Below, one piece after another: positions 34,863-44,012 of a DNA stretch of 64,000 nt. Position numbers and translations under genes: made by a program. This stretch comes from Palsa-872 sp036844615 (lineage in GTDB: Bacteria; Chloroflexota; Dormibacteria; Dormibacterales; Dormibacteraceae), in contig DAIUFK010000002.1 of assembly GCA_036844615.1 (NCBI GenBank), positions 26,403 to 90,402 on the forward strand. The letters are read 5' to 3'. Position 1 is the stretch's first letter. Each line of letters opens with the position of its first letter. Below the pieces are notes generated by a model, which ran no database searches, was not told where the DNA came from, and worked only from the letters and a program-made list of their open reading frames with translations.

Positions 34863-37361
34863 TTGTATCCGTTTGAACGATTCACTGAGCGAGCCAAGAA
34901 GGTTCTGACGCTCGCCCAAGAAGAAGCAGAACGATCGCACCACAGTTATATCGGGACAGAGCACTTGCTCCTGGGTTTGCTCCGTGAGGGAGAGGGCCTC
35001 GCTGCCAAGGTCCTGAACAACCTTGGCGTCGAGATCGGCAAAGTTCGCCAGACTATCGAATCAGTGCTGGGCCGCAACGAGCGGATCATCATCCAGCAGA
35101 TCATCCCGACGTCGCGCGTCAAGAAGGTCATCGAGATCTCGTTCGAGGAAGCGCGTCGGATGGGCCACAACTACGTCGGGACCGAGCACCTCTTGCTGGG
35201 GCTTCTCATCGAAGGCGAGGGAATCGCTGCCCACGTGCTCGAGGATCTTGGCGCGACGTTGGAGAAGGTTCGCTCAGAGATCGAGCGCTTGCTCCACGAC
35301 TCGAGCGCCGAGACTGAGGCCGAGCCCGCCCCGAAGAAGCCGTCGAAGACTCCGCTGCTGGACCAGTTCGGTCGCGATCTGACGGAGCTGGCGCGTCGCA
35401 ACCAGCTAGATCCCGTCATCGGCCGCGAGATGGAGATCGAGCGGGTCATTCAGATCCTCAGTCGTCGCACGAAGAACAATCCAGCGCTAATCGGCGAGCC
35501 TGGCGTTGGCAAGACCGCCATCGCCGAAGGCCTTGCGCAGCAGATCAACCTCGGCAACGTGCCCGAGTCGCTGCAGCACAAGCGCGTGCTCACGCTGGAC
35601 ATGGGTGCGCTGGTTGCCGGCACGAAGTACCGCGGCGAGTTCGAAGAGAGATTGAAGAAGATCCTCGACGAGATTCGATCAAGCCGTGAAGTCGTGCTGT
35701 TCATCGACGAGCTGCACACGCTGGTCGGTGCCGGCGCGGCGGAAGGCGCGATTGACGCCGCCAACATCCTCAAGCCGGCCCTTGCGCGCGGCGAGATCCA
35801 GTGCATCGGCGCGACCACCCTCAACGAGTACCGCAAGTACATCGAGAAGGATGCTGCGCTCGAGCGTCGCTTCCAGCCCGTATTTGTCGATCAGCCGACG
35901 CTGGCCGAGACCATCGACATCCTCAACGGAGTCAAGTCTCTGTACGAGAAGCACCACAGGGTGACGATCACCGACTCGGCGGTGCACGCCGCGGCCGTGT
36001 TGAGCGACCGCTACGTCAGCGACCGCGCCCTTCCCGATAAGGCGATCGACCTCATCGATGAAGCGTCAGCGCGCGTCCGTATGAAGCTGACAACGACGCC
36101 CGACGACCTCAAGGAGCTGCAGAAGGAAATCAAGAAGCACCGCACCGACCAGGACGAGTCGGTCAACAAGCAGGACTTTGAGGCGGCCGCAAGCGTGCGG
36201 GACAAAGTGAAGAAGCTGCAGGACAAGCTCGCTGTGAAAGAAGCGGCCTGGCGCGACAAGCTGGGCGAGACGGTCCCTGAGGTCAACGAGGAGCACATCG
36301 CCCAGATCGTGGCTGCGTGGACCGGCGTGCCTGTCTCTCGCCTCGTCGAGGAGGAGACGTCGCGGCTGCTCCGGATGGAAGAAGAGATCCACAAGCGGAT
36401 GGTCGGCCAGGATGAGGCGATCAAGACGGTGTCGCAGGCAGTGCGGCGCGCGCGCGCCGGGCTGAAGGACCCGCGCCGGCCGATCGGCTCATTCATCTTC
36501 TTGGGCCCGACCGGGATCGGCAAGACAGAGCTGGCCCGGGCGCTTGCCGAGTACCTGTTCGACTCGGAAGACTCGCTGATCAAGCTGGATATGTCGGAGT
36601 TCATGGAGCGCCACACGACCGCTCGGCTGGTGGGCTCACCTCCCGGCTATGTCGGGTACGACGAGGGCGGTCAGCTGACCGAGGCAGTGAGGCGCAGGCC
36701 CTACTCGGTGATCCTTTTCGACGAGATCGAGAAGGCGCACCCTGAGGTGTTCAACATGCTGCTGCAGATCCTCGAGGACGGCAGGCTCAGCGATGCGAAG
36801 GGCAAGGTCGTCAACTTCGCCAACACCGTGATCATCATGACCTCGAACCTGGGCATCCGCGATGTCAACCAGGCAGGAACGTCGCTCGGATTCCAGCCCG
36901 CGGTCGTCGACGAGGCCGAAGAGGTTGAGCGCCGCCACAAGAACACAAAGGAAAAGATCGACGAGGAGCTGAAGCGGATGTTCCGCCCCGAGTTCCTAAA
37001 CCGAGTCGATGCAGTCGTCGTTTTCAAGAGCCTAACCACGGGGCAGATCCGGCAGATCGTCGATCTGCAGCTGAACAAGCTGAGCAAGCACCTCGTGGAG
37101 CAGCAGATAACGATTGAGGTCACCGACGCTGCGAAGGACCTCCTCTCCAAGGAGGGTTACGACCGCGTGTACGGCGCGCGCCCGTTGCGGAGGGTGATCA
37201 CGAGCAGGATCGAGGACCAGCTGTCCGAGCACCTGCTGCGTGGAAAGATCGCGCGGGGTGACACGGTCCAGATCGACGTGGAAGGCGAGGACGGTCTGAA
37301 GTTCACGCCTGTGAAGCACCGCCACAAGGAACCTGCAGGAGCAGCCGGGGCGAAGCCCTAG
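34863..37361 (+). CDS. clpC: ATP-dependent Clp protease ATP-binding subunit ClpC
   Basis: 832 residues. A double Clp-N domain (FTERAKKVLTLAQEEA; GTEHLLLGLL twice) is followed by AAA+ module 1 with GEPGVGKT, a UVR-like middle segment (NKQDFEAAASVRDKVKKL), AAA+ module 2 with GPTGIGKT, and a C-terminal D2-small domain. It unfolds substrates for ClpP. The start is TTG 34863 with a perfect AGGAGG ribosome binding site at 34851. mcsA, mcsB and ctsR are absent upstream. The TAG stop lies in a CCTAGG palindrome that also ends the convergent receiver gene. Confidence 0.97.
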   Translation: MYPFERFTERAKKVLTLAQEEAERSHHSYIGTEHLLLGLLREGEGLAAKVLNNLGVEIGKVRQTIESVLGRNERIIIQQIIPTSRVKKVIEISFEEARRMGHNYVGTEHLLLGLLIEGEGIAAHVLEDLGATLEKVRSEIERLLHDSSAETEAEPAPKKPSKTPLLDQFGRDLTELARRNQLDPVIGREMEIERVIQILSRRTKNNPALIGEPGVGKTAIAEGLAQQINLGNVPESLQHKRVLTLDMGALVAGTKYRGEFEERLKKILDEIRSSREVVLFIDELHTLVGAGAAEGAIDAANILKPALARGEIQCIGATTLNEYRKYIEKDAALERRFQPVFVDQPTLAETIDILNGVKSLYEKHHRVTITDSAVHAAAVLSDRYVSDRALPDKAIDLIDEASARVRMKLTTTPDDLKELQKEIKKHRTDQDESVNKQDFEAAASVRDKVKKLQDKLAVKEAAWRDKLGETVPEVNEEHIAQIVAAWTGVPVSRLVEEETSRLLRMEEEIHKRMVGQDEAIKTVSQAVRRARAGLKDPRRPIGSFIFLGPTGIGKTELARALAEYLFDSEDSLIKLDMSEFMERHTTARLVGSPPGYVGYDEGGQLTEAVRRRPYSVILFDEIEKAHPEVFNMLLQILEDGRLSDAKGKVVNFANTVIIMTSNLGIRDVNQAGTSLGFQPAVVDEAEEVERRHKNTKEKIDEELKRMFRPEFLNRVDAVVVFKSLTTGQIRQIVDLQLNKLSKHLVEQQITIEVTDAAKDLLSKEGYDRVYGARPLRRVITSRIEDQLSEHLLRGKIARGDTVQIDVEGEDGLKFTPVKHRHKEPAGAAGAKP

Positions 37362-37756
37362 GTCGCGAGCCAGCCTTCGAGGGCCGCGGTCAGCTCGCCT
37401 GGGGTGGTTTCGGTCTTGATCAGGAAGGCCAGCACGCCGAGGTTGGCCACGCGATCGCCGATCTCTCTCTGGCTGTAGTTGGAGAGGACGACGACACGCA
37501 CGTCCTTGGTCTGCGGATCGGCGCGCAAAGCCTGAAGAACGCCAAGGCCATCCAACTTCGGTAGGCGGACGTCCAGAAAGACAATGTCCGGCGGCTCCGT
37601 GCTCGCCATCTCGACCGCAGTCTCCCCGTCGTACGCAACATCGACGAGATAGCCGTCGAGCTCGAGCTTCAGCTTGTACATCTGGGCGACGGACCTGTCG
37701 TCTTCGACGAACAGCACCCGCACCGGTTGTCGCTCGCCCTCCGCCCTGTCGGTCAC
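37358..37756 (-). CDS. Stand-alone response regulator receiver domain
   Basis: 132 residues containing only a CheY-like receiver domain. The acidic pair is in VLFVEDDRSVAQMY, the phospho-acceptor Asp in IVFLDVRLPKLDG, the conserved Ser in VVVLSNYSQ and the Lys in FLIKTETTPGEL. There is no output domain. Single-domain receivers act by protein-protein contact, as in chemotaxis or phosphorelays, but no kinase is near. Its stop overlaps that of clpC by 4 bp (CTAG). Start GTG 37756. Confidence 0.88.
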   Translation of the reverse strand: MTDRAEGERQPVRVLFVEDDRSVAQMYKLKLELDGYLVDVAYDGETAVEMASTEPPDIVFLDVRLPKLDGLGVLQALRADPQTKDVRVVVLSNYSQREIGDRVANLGVLAFLIKTETTPGELTAALEGWLAT

Positions 37757-37841
37757 CTCCGCACCCCCAAGAACGGAGCGTACGACAACTTCGACGGCCG
37801 GAATTTCAGCGCCACCGGGCTAAACGCGACAATTGGTCGCG

Positions 37842-38675
37842 GTGAGCACCTCCGTCCCCCTGCGCCTTCGCCCACTGGAGATCGGCGACCTCCTCGACGA
37901 GACGTTTCGAATGTACAGGCGCCACTTCCTCCTCTTCGCCGGCATCTCGGTAATCGTTTCCATCCCGCTCGCGGCGCTCGCCGGCTACAGCTTCTTCACC
38001 CTGTTCGCCAACCTTGTGCAGCAGGTCGGCCCGGACCAGGCGCCGACCCTGACCAGCCTCACACCCTCGATCACCGCCTTCGCTGTGTTCATCGTGGTCA
38101 ATTTCGCGCTCTATCCATTCCTGTACGGCGCGATCACCTTTGCCGCATGCGAGTCTGCTCTCGGCCGCCCGGTCACCGTATGGGGCGCATTGCGCGGCGC
38201 GCTGCGTCGCTACGTCCAGATCTTCGCGTTCCTGTTCCTGATCTTTGTGACAGTCCTCATGTTCTGCTTGCTGCCGCTCTGGGTCTGGATCTGGGTGGGT
38301 TGGGTCGCGGTCATGCCTGTGATGTTCATCGAGAACACAGGATTGATTGCCGCCATGGGCCGGAGCTGGAGGCTCGTGGAAGGGCGATGGTGGCGCACCT
38401 TCCTCATCCTCTTTCTCGTCTTCATCCTCATCGAGGTTGTGTCGTCGGCCCTTCAGGCGTTCCTTTACCTGGGACAGATACTCCTTTCGATAGTGCTCTC
38501 GAGTTACCTGAGCCTCGCGATATCGGAAGCCGCGACAGTGATCATCAGCTCCCTGGTCAACCCGATTCTCCAGATCGCGATAGTGCTCATCTACTTCGAC
38601 CTGCGAGTCAGAAAAGAAGGCCTCGACCTGTTTCAGCTCGCGCAGCGCGTTGGCACCGCCCCTCCCGCGGCGTGA
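37842..38675 (+). CDS. Membrane protein with GPDPase-membrane-domain-like fold
   Basis: About 277 residues with six or more hydrophobic segments. The N-terminal motif LRPLEIGDLLDETFRMYRRH is typical of the glycerophosphoryl diester phosphodiesterase membrane domain family (PF10110), and MFIENTGLIAAMGRSWRLVE of its central helix pair. No phosphodiesterase domain is attached, so enzymatic activity should not be assumed. It opens the DUF4129-DUF4350-MoxR-DUF58 block. A GACAAT box 8 nt before GTG 37842 may be a leaderless -10; TTG 37833 is an alternative start. Confidence 0.78.
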   Translation: MSTSVPLRLRPLEIGDLLDETFRMYRRHFLLFAGISVIVSIPLAALAGYSFFTLFANLVQQVGPDQAPTLTSLTPSITAFAVFIVVNFALYPFLYGAITFAACESALGRPVTVWGALRGALRRYVQIFAFLFLIFVTVLMFCLLPLWVWIWVGWVAVMPVMFIENTGLIAAMGRSWRLVEGRWWRTFLILFLVFILIEVVSSALQAFLYLGQILLSIVLSSYLSLAISEAATVIISSLVNPILQIAIVLIYFDLRVRKEGLDLFQLAQRVGTAPPAA

Positions 38676-39591
38676 GCTCTCGCTGAAAACGATCAACGCG
38701 GCCTGCCTGCTTGGCTTCCTATCGCTGGCGTTCGCCCTTGCGACGCCCATGCAAGCTGCCGCTGACGCGTCGACGGATGCGGCCTACCGGCAGGCCGTCT
38801 CGCAAACGCTCGCGTTGGTGCGGGGCGCCCAGCCGAACGACACCGCCGCCGCGCACCAGGCTCTCAACGTCCTCGAAGCCGGCACGGGCCTCACGCAGCC
38901 GGAGGTGGTCGCTGACCTACAACTGATCCCACCGGACTTCGAGGACGCGATCAATCGCCTGCAGGCGCTGCTCGCTGCGCTGACAACCCCGGCTGACACA
39001 TCCGACCCCGCGCAGGCGCAGCAGAAGCTCAAGGACGTCCTTGCGATGCCCCGGTACGACGCCCTGCACAGGCCCGAATCGTGGCTTGATCGGTTGCGCC
39101 AATGGGTGAACGACAGGATCAACGACCTGCTCAACTTCTTTGTCCGCCAGGCGGGGTCCTCGCCGCTGCCCGACTACTTCTGGTACGCCCTTGGGACCAT
39201 CGTCGTGGTCGGCACCGCGTTCCTCATATTCAGGTCGACGCGAGGTCGTTTCACTGAAGGTGCAATGGCGGCGGGCCCCACGGGGCCGCGCGCTCCCGCG
39301 GACTACTTTGACGAGGCAGATCGCTATGCGGCCGCGGGCGATCGGGTGCGTGCGATTCGCGCACTTTGCGCGGGGGTCGCCGCGACGCTTGCCGGCGAGC
39401 GCACCTGGGAGGGAAGCCCGCTCACGGTGCGCGAGATCTTCCAGCGCGCTCCCGACCCAGCCAGCCTGCGACCTCTGCTGGTTCCGTTCGAGGCTGCGGT
39501 GTACGGCGGGCGGGAGGTCGATGCCGCCACCTACGAACGTGCAACGCAGGTGGCGGAACCGTTCCGCCGACCATCGGAGCTTGCCGCATGA
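38650..39591 (+). CDS. DUF4129-domain membrane protein
   Basis: 313 residues. It has a signal-peptide-like N-terminus (CLLGFLSLAFALATPMQAAA), an extracytoplasmic helical region, a membrane segment (YFWYALGTIVVVGTAFLIF) and a cytoplasmic DUF4129 domain (YFDEADRYAAAGDRVRAIRA ... ERTWEGSPLTVREI). DUF4129 proteins travel with MoxR ATPases and DUF58 proteins; the function of the set is not established. Start TTG 38650 overlaps the preceding gene by 26 bp, and the stop overlaps the next start. Confidence 0.8.
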   Translation: MAPPLPRRELSLKTINAACLLGFLSLAFALATPMQAAADASTDAAYRQAVSQTLALVRGAQPNDTAAAHQALNVLEAGTGLTQPEVVADLQLIPPDFEDAINRLQALLAALTTPADTSDPAQAQQKLKDVLAMPRYDALHRPESWLDRLRQWVNDRINDLLNFFVRQAGSSPLPDYFWYALGTIVVVGTAFLIFRSTRGRFTEGAMAAGPTGPRAPADYFDEADRYAAAGDRVRAIRALCAGVAATLAGERTWEGSPLTVREIFQRAPDPASLRPLLVPFEAAVYGGREVDAATYERATQVAEPFRRPSELAA

Positions 39592-40739
39592 AAGGAGCTC
39601 GCGGCTGGGTGCTCGCGCTCGCCGTCTCCCTCGGCATCGCTGCGCTTGCATATTTCTTCCAACCTCAACAGGATTCTCCCGACCACAGCTCGACCAGCGA
39701 TGCCGCCAATGGCACGTCGGCATTGGTGCTGTTTGCACAGGCGATGGGCCATCCGACAGTCAAGATCTCGGGGACCTTCACTCCCCCCGCGCAACCAGGG
39801 CTCATGTTCGTACTCACCCCCACCAGCCCTTACACAGCCGACGAAGCTGATCAGGCCGCCGCGTGGGTGCGCTCAGGCGGCGTCCTGGTCTATGCCTCCG
39901 AGCAGGGCGATCCCGAGCTTGATCGAGCGCTCGGGGTGGGTAGGGTGAACGGCTTCGCCTCCAGCACCCCGGCTATCGCAAACCCAGTCCTCGCCGGCGT
40001 GGCGCAGGTCTCAGGAGGCACGTTTGCATCTCCACTTGACCCCGCACCGCAGCAGGTCCCGATCCTGCGCTCCCGGAGCGGGGCGCCGCTCGGATACCTC
40101 GAGTCATCGGGCTTGGGCACGATCGTCGTGCTTGCCGATCCGCTCGTGCTATGCAACGGCAATCTCGACAAGCTCGACAACGGCAGGCTGCTTGCCGACC
40201 TGATCGGAACAGTGAGCTTGAATGCGACAGTCGCAGTCGACGAGTACCACCATGGGCTCACTTTCAACGACCTTGCCCCGCAGGCATGGGTCTTGACGCC
40301 TTGGGGTGCCGCCCTCCTGTGGCTTCTGGTGGCGATATTCGTGGGCCTGGTCCTTCGGGGCCGCCGCTTCGGCCCGCTCGTCCCGCGACCGGCGGAGGCA
40401 GCGCGCGCCGACGTCGAATGGGCGGTGGCGGTGGGCGAGCTGCTTCGCAGATCCGGCGCTCGCGCCGTTACCCTGGGCCTGCTGGCAAACGCCAGCGAGC
40501 GAGCTGTCGCGGCCCGCACAGGCCTACCGCTGCAGCCACGCGAGCGTTTTTGGAATGCCCTCTGGGCTCGCGCTCCGGAGCTCGCTGGCGAGCTTGCCGA
40601 AGCCGAACACGCGCTGTATGGGTCGGCAGCCGGCGAAGCCGGTCTGCTGAAGGCCGCACAGCGACTGCACGACGTCGCATATCCAGTTTCACCGGACCGA
40701 CGCACGTCGCGTCCAACCGCGCCCAAGGAGGCCCGATGA
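39588..40739 (+). CDS. DUF4350-domain protein
   Basis: 383 residues. One N-terminal helix (GWVLALAVSLGIAALAYFF) is followed by an extracytoplasmic domain with the amidotransferase-like DUF4350 segment (SALVLFAQAMGHPTVKISG; DQAAAWVRSGGVLVYASEQG). A second helix (WGAALLWLLVAIFVGLVLRG) and a cytoplasmic tail follow. ATG 39588 overlaps the DUF4129 stop (ATGA). It is a constant member of the MoxR/DUF58 cluster. Role unknown. Confidence 0.8.
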   Translation: MKGARGWVLALAVSLGIAALAYFFQPQQDSPDHSSTSDAANGTSALVLFAQAMGHPTVKISGTFTPPAQPGLMFVLTPTSPYTADEADQAAAWVRSGGVLVYASEQGDPELDRALGVGRVNGFASSTPAIANPVLAGVAQVSGGTFASPLDPAPQQVPILRSRSGAPLGYLESSGLGTIVVLADPLVLCNGNLDKLDNGRLLADLIGTVSLNATVAVDEYHHGLTFNDLAPQAWVLTPWGAALLWLLVAIFVGLVLRGRRFGPLVPRPAEAARADVEWAVAVGELLRRSGARAVTLGLLANASERAVAARTGLPLQPRERFWNALWARAPELAGELAEAEHALYGSAAGEAGLLKAAQRLHDVAYPVSPDRRTSRPTAPKEAR

Positions 40740-41707
40740 CCGAACACCCCAAGCCCACCACGACCGCACCTGATTTCTACGCTCGCCTTCGCGATCAGCT
40801 CGCCAAGGCAGTGGTCGGGCAGGAAGACGCAATCCGTCTCTGTGCCATCGCGCTCGTAGCGCAGGGCCACGTGCTGCTGGAAGGCGTTCCAGGCACGGGC
40901 AAGACGCTCCTCGCCAAGTCGATGGCCCGTGCACTCGACCTTCAATACAGTCGCGTGCAGTTCACGCCAGACCTCATGCCCGCCGACATCGTCGGCACGT
41001 CGGTTTACGACCTCTCCAATCGGACCTTCGCGCTTCGCCGCGGCCCGATCTTCACGAACATCCTGCTTGCTGATGAGATCAATCGCGCGCCGGCCAAGGT
41101 CCAGTCGGCGCTCCTCGAAGCGATGGAGGAACGGGGTGTCACGCTCGAAGGACAGCAGCTCGCGCTGCCCGCGCCGTTCCTCGTGCTGGCGACCCAGAAC
41201 CCTGTCGAATACGAGGGAACGTACCCGCTGCCCGAGGCTCAGCAGGATCGCTTCCTGTTCAAGGTGCGTCTCGACTACCCGTCGTCAGCCGACGAGATGG
41301 AGGTTCTCCGGCGCTGGGAATCCGGCATCGAGCTGCGCGACCCTGCCAAGGCGGGCGTCGAACCAGTGCTCAGCGCAGCCGACATCGACGCCTGCCGCGA
41401 GCAGGTGGCCAAAGTCGTCATCGACGAGAAGATCCGACACTACGTGGTGGAGCTCGCTTCAGCGACCCGCACCGCGCCCGAGATCGCGCTCGGGGCAAGC
41501 ACCCGGGCCGAGGTGCTGCTGATGCTGGCGTCGAGGGCGCTCGCTGCATTCGAAGCCTCGGACTTCGTCACGCCTGACCACGTCAAAGCCCTGCTCGCAC
41601 CTGCTTTCCGCCACCGGCTGATCCTCCGCCCCGAGGCTGAGGTGGGCGGCCAGACTCCCGACAGCGTCCTCGAAGCGGTGGCGGCAAGGGTAGTCCCGCC
41701 TCGCTAG
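40736..41707 (+). CDS. MoxR-family AAA+ ATPase
   Basis: 323 residues. Walker A is EGVPGTGKTLLAKSMA, the Walker B/sensor region ILLADEINRAPAKVQSALLE, and ATQNPVEYEGTYPLPEAQQD precedes the arginine-finger segment DRFLFK. This is the MoxR proper subgroup, which acts as a chaperone for proteins with a von Willebrand A fold, such as the DUF58 protein encoded next. ATG 40736 overlaps the DUF4350 stop. Confidence 0.95.
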   Translation: MTEHPKPTTTAPDFYARLRDQLAKAVVGQEDAIRLCAIALVAQGHVLLEGVPGTGKTLLAKSMARALDLQYSRVQFTPDLMPADIVGTSVYDLSNRTFALRRGPIFTNILLADEINRAPAKVQSALLEAMEERGVTLEGQQLALPAPFLVLATQNPVEYEGTYPLPEAQQDRFLFKVRLDYPSSADEMEVLRRWESGIELRDPAKAGVEPVLSAADIDACREQVAKVVIDEKIRHYVVELASATRTAPEIALGASTRAEVLLMLASRALAAFEASDFVTPDHVKALLAPAFRHRLILRPEAEVGGQTPDSVLEAVAARVVPPR

Positions 41708-41723
41708 GGTCGGGACACTAAGA

Positions 41724-43046
41724 ATGATTCGGGGACTCGCGCCTCAGCCGCGCCTCCTGTGGGCGATCGCGATTGGTGCTGCTCTGATCGCGCTCGCCGT
41801 CGCGTCACCGCTGCTGGTTCTTGTCGCCGTCGTCTATCACGTCGGGCTCATCTTCGTGCTCTCGCGCGACCTTGCGATGCTGCCAGGCCGAACGGGTTAT
41901 CAGCTGCAGCGCCTCGTGCCGGAGCCCTTCTCGCTCGGCGAGCTCGAGGAGGTGAGGGTGGTGGTGGAGAACCCGGCGGCGGCGGGCCTGGAAGCGCGCG
42001 TTGCCGACCATGCTCCGGCCGACCTCAACCCCCATCCGCGAGAGCTCGACGGACGGTTCGATAGCAATGGCCATCTCGCCGTTCGGTACTTCACGTCATC
42101 GCCACGGCGCGGTGCGTTCAAGTTCGGGCCGGTTGACCTGCAGGTGTCGAGGGCAGCCGGCTGGTGGCGCCGCCAGGTTCGGCTGAATCACCCGGACGAG
42201 GTGGCGGTTTTTCCCAACGTGGTCGCCATCAAGCGGGTGCAGCTGAGCCTGCGACGCGGCCTTCGCGCCATGGCAGGGCTCCGTCGCGCCCGTCCGCCTG
42301 GCGCGTCAACGGCCTTCGCCGGACTCAGGGACTACGTTCGTGGCGACGACGTACGGCGCGTGAGCTGGACGGCGACAGCCAGGCGCGACCATCCGGTGGT
42401 CGTCGAGGTCGAGGCGGAACGCGGCCAGCAGGTGATGATCGCGCTTGATTGCGGCCGCTTGATGACTGCGCCCGCGGGCGCGCTCGACAAGCTCGATCAC
42501 GCAGTCAACGCCGCCCTGATGCTTGCGTGGGTCGCCAACGCTTACGGCGACCGCGTCGGTCTCATGACCTTCGACGACCGCGTCACCGGCTTCATCAAGC
42601 CTGAACGGGGGAGCTCGCAGGTGCGCCGGCTCACCGAGGCTCTGTATGCGATCAAGTCCGACTACGTCGAGCCAGACTTCGGCCACGCCTTTACCCACCT
42701 GGCGCTCAGGCTCGGGCGGCGATCGATGGTGGTGGTCCTCACTGACGTGCAGGACCCCGAGGCGTCGAAGGAGCTGGTCGCGCACTGCCTGCGTCTGGCC
42801 GCACGACACCTGGTTCTCGTGGTGGCCATGTCCGACCCTGCTGTGCTGATGGCCCGCGACCAACCCATCACCAGCTCATCACGCGCTTACGAGTGGGCGG
42901 CAGCGGAGGAGTTCGTCGCCAGCCGCCGCGAGAGCTTCGAGCTCCTGAGGCGGGGCGGCGTGCTCGGCCTCGACGTAGTGGCCGGCAGCCTCAGCCCTGC
43001 GCTGGTGGAGCGCTACCTGGAACTGAAGGAACGAGCACTCCTCTAG
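41724..43046 (+). CDS. DUF58-domain protein (vWA-like)
   Basis: 440 residues. Two N-terminal membrane helices are followed by the DUF58 signature GLRDYVRGDDVRRVSWTATA near 195-215. A von Willebrand A-like part follows (MIALDCGRLMTA ... SMVVVLTDVQDPEASKELV), in which the MIDAS motif is incomplete (DCGR instead of DxSxS). DUF58 and MoxR are the usual client-chaperone pair. It ends the plus-strand block; the next gene is convergent on the minus strand. Confidence 0.9.
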   Translation: MIRGLAPQPRLLWAIAIGAALIALAVASPLLVLVAVVYHVGLIFVLSRDLAMLPGRTGYQLQRLVPEPFSLGELEEVRVVVENPAAAGLEARVADHAPADLNPHPRELDGRFDSNGHLAVRYFTSSPRRGAFKFGPVDLQVSRAAGWWRRQVRLNHPDEVAVFPNVVAIKRVQLSLRRGLRAMAGLRRARPPGASTAFAGLRDYVRGDDVRRVSWTATARRDHPVVVEVEAERGQQVMIALDCGRLMTAPAGALDKLDHAVNAALMLAWVANAYGDRVGLMTFDDRVTGFIKPERGSSQVRRLTEALYAIKSDYVEPDFGHAFTHLALRLGRRSMVVVLTDVQDPEASKELVAHCLRLAARHLVLVVAMSDPAVLMARDQPITSSSRAYEWAAAEEFVASRRESFELLRRGGVLGLDVVAGSLSPALVERYLELKERALL

Positions 43047-43993
43047 GACATGCGCCCAGCGAACAGCAGGTACGAGTAGAAGAGAATCCCTGTCGTCAAC
43101 CCGATTGTGAGCTTGACCGCGAAGGGCGCGCTCGAGGGTGAGATGTTCCCTTCGATGGTGCCGGCGACCACGAGCAGGGGCGCCAGGCCCAGCAGCAGGG
43201 TGAAGGCACGCCGGGTCGCGATCACCAACGCGTCCGACCGTTTCCGATTGCCGGGAGACAACAGGGCCCAGCCCATCATCAGGCCGCCTGCTCCCTGGGC
43301 GACAACGATGGATAGCTCCAACACACCGTGCGCGATGACGAAGTCGAAAAGGCCGCCGCTGAGCCCGTACGCCTGGGTGAGGCCGAATAGACCGCCGAGG
43401 CTGATGCCGTTGTTGATGAGCACGTAGATCACGGGCAGTCCGAAGATCACGCCGAAACCAAAGGCGAGCATGACCACCCAGATGTTGTTCGCCATGATCA
43501 CGCCCGCAGCCACGGCGCGTACGTCCGGCGGGATGTCAGTCCACAGCTTGTGCTTGTGGACGTCGTCGATGATGCTCTGCGGTGCGATGCCGGCGGCCGC
43601 ATCGGGGTTGGCGAGCACGACGAAATAGCTGACTATCGCGGGCACGAACAGCAGCGCGGCTGAAGCGACAAGGTACGGCCACGCCTCACGGTAGGTGCGC
43701 GGGAGCCCCTCCGCGTAGAAAGCGCGAATCCTTCGCCACGCGTGGCCCCCACGCCGGTAGACGACGCCATGGCCGCGGCCGACAAGGCCGTTGAGGTAGC
43801 GGTGCACCGGTTCGTCGGGCCAATCGCGCTGAGCCCGAGCGAGGTCGGCGGTGGCTCGCCTGTACAACGCCGCCATCGTCAGGACCTGCGCGGGCGCGAG
43901 GGCGTTCAGGTGGCTTGCGCCTCCACGGGCCAGCAGGTCTTCGAGGCGGTTCCAGTCGTCGCGCCGGATCGCGACAAAGTCCTCGGCGCGCAT
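43043..43993 (-). CDS. SpoIIM-like (stage II sporulation M family) membrane protein
   Basis: About 316 residues. The N-terminal cytoplasmic helical part (DWNRLEDLLARGGASHLNAL) precedes five to six membrane helices. The conserved NNIWVVMLAFGFGVIFGLPV and NNGISLGGLFGLTQAYG are the SpoIIM-family core, followed by IAHGVLELSIVVAQGAGGL. Such SpoIIM homologues occur with MoxR/DUF58/RDD genes in non-sporulating bacteria, so this is not evidence for sporulation. I chose ATG 43993 because a TATTTT box lies 7 nt upstream; an in-frame longer start at 44053 would overlap the divergent RDD gene. The stop overlaps the DUF58 stop by 4 bp. Confidence 0.85.
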   Translation of the reverse strand: MRAEDFVAIRRDDWNRLEDLLARGGASHLNALAPAQVLTMAALYRRATADLARAQRDWPDEPVHRYLNGLVGRGHGVVYRRGGHAWRRIRAFYAEGLPRTYREAWPYLVASAALLFVPAIVSYFVVLANPDAAAGIAPQSIIDDVHKHKLWTDIPPDVRAVAAGVIMANNIWVVMLAFGFGVIFGLPVIYVLINNGISLGGLFGLTQAYGLSGGLFDFVIAHGVLELSIVVAQGAGGLMMGWALLSPGNRKRSDALVIATRRAFTLLLGLAPLLVVAGTIEGNISPSSAPFAVKLTIGLTTGILFYSYLLFAGRMS

Positions 43994-44000
43994 GGACAGC

Positions 44001-44006
44001 AAAATA
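44001..44006 (-). promoter_or_regulatory. -10 box (TATTTT) of the SpoIIM-like gene
   Basis: TATTTT on the minus strand, 7 nt from ATG 43993. The divergent RDD start (ATG 44013) is only 19 bp away, so the two promoters must interlock. Confidence 0.45.
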
Positions 44007-44012
44007 CTCGAC

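Noticed and set aside
34819..34878. Possible 19-codon GTG leader ORF overlapping the clpC start
   Set aside because: The GAGGAG before it abuts the GTG with no spacing and the peptide has no regulatory feature; chance is more likely.
43043..43993. SpoIIM homologue as evidence for endospore formation
   Set aside because: The gene sits in a MoxR/DUF58/RDD context found in many non-sporulating bacteria, and no other sporulation gene is present.
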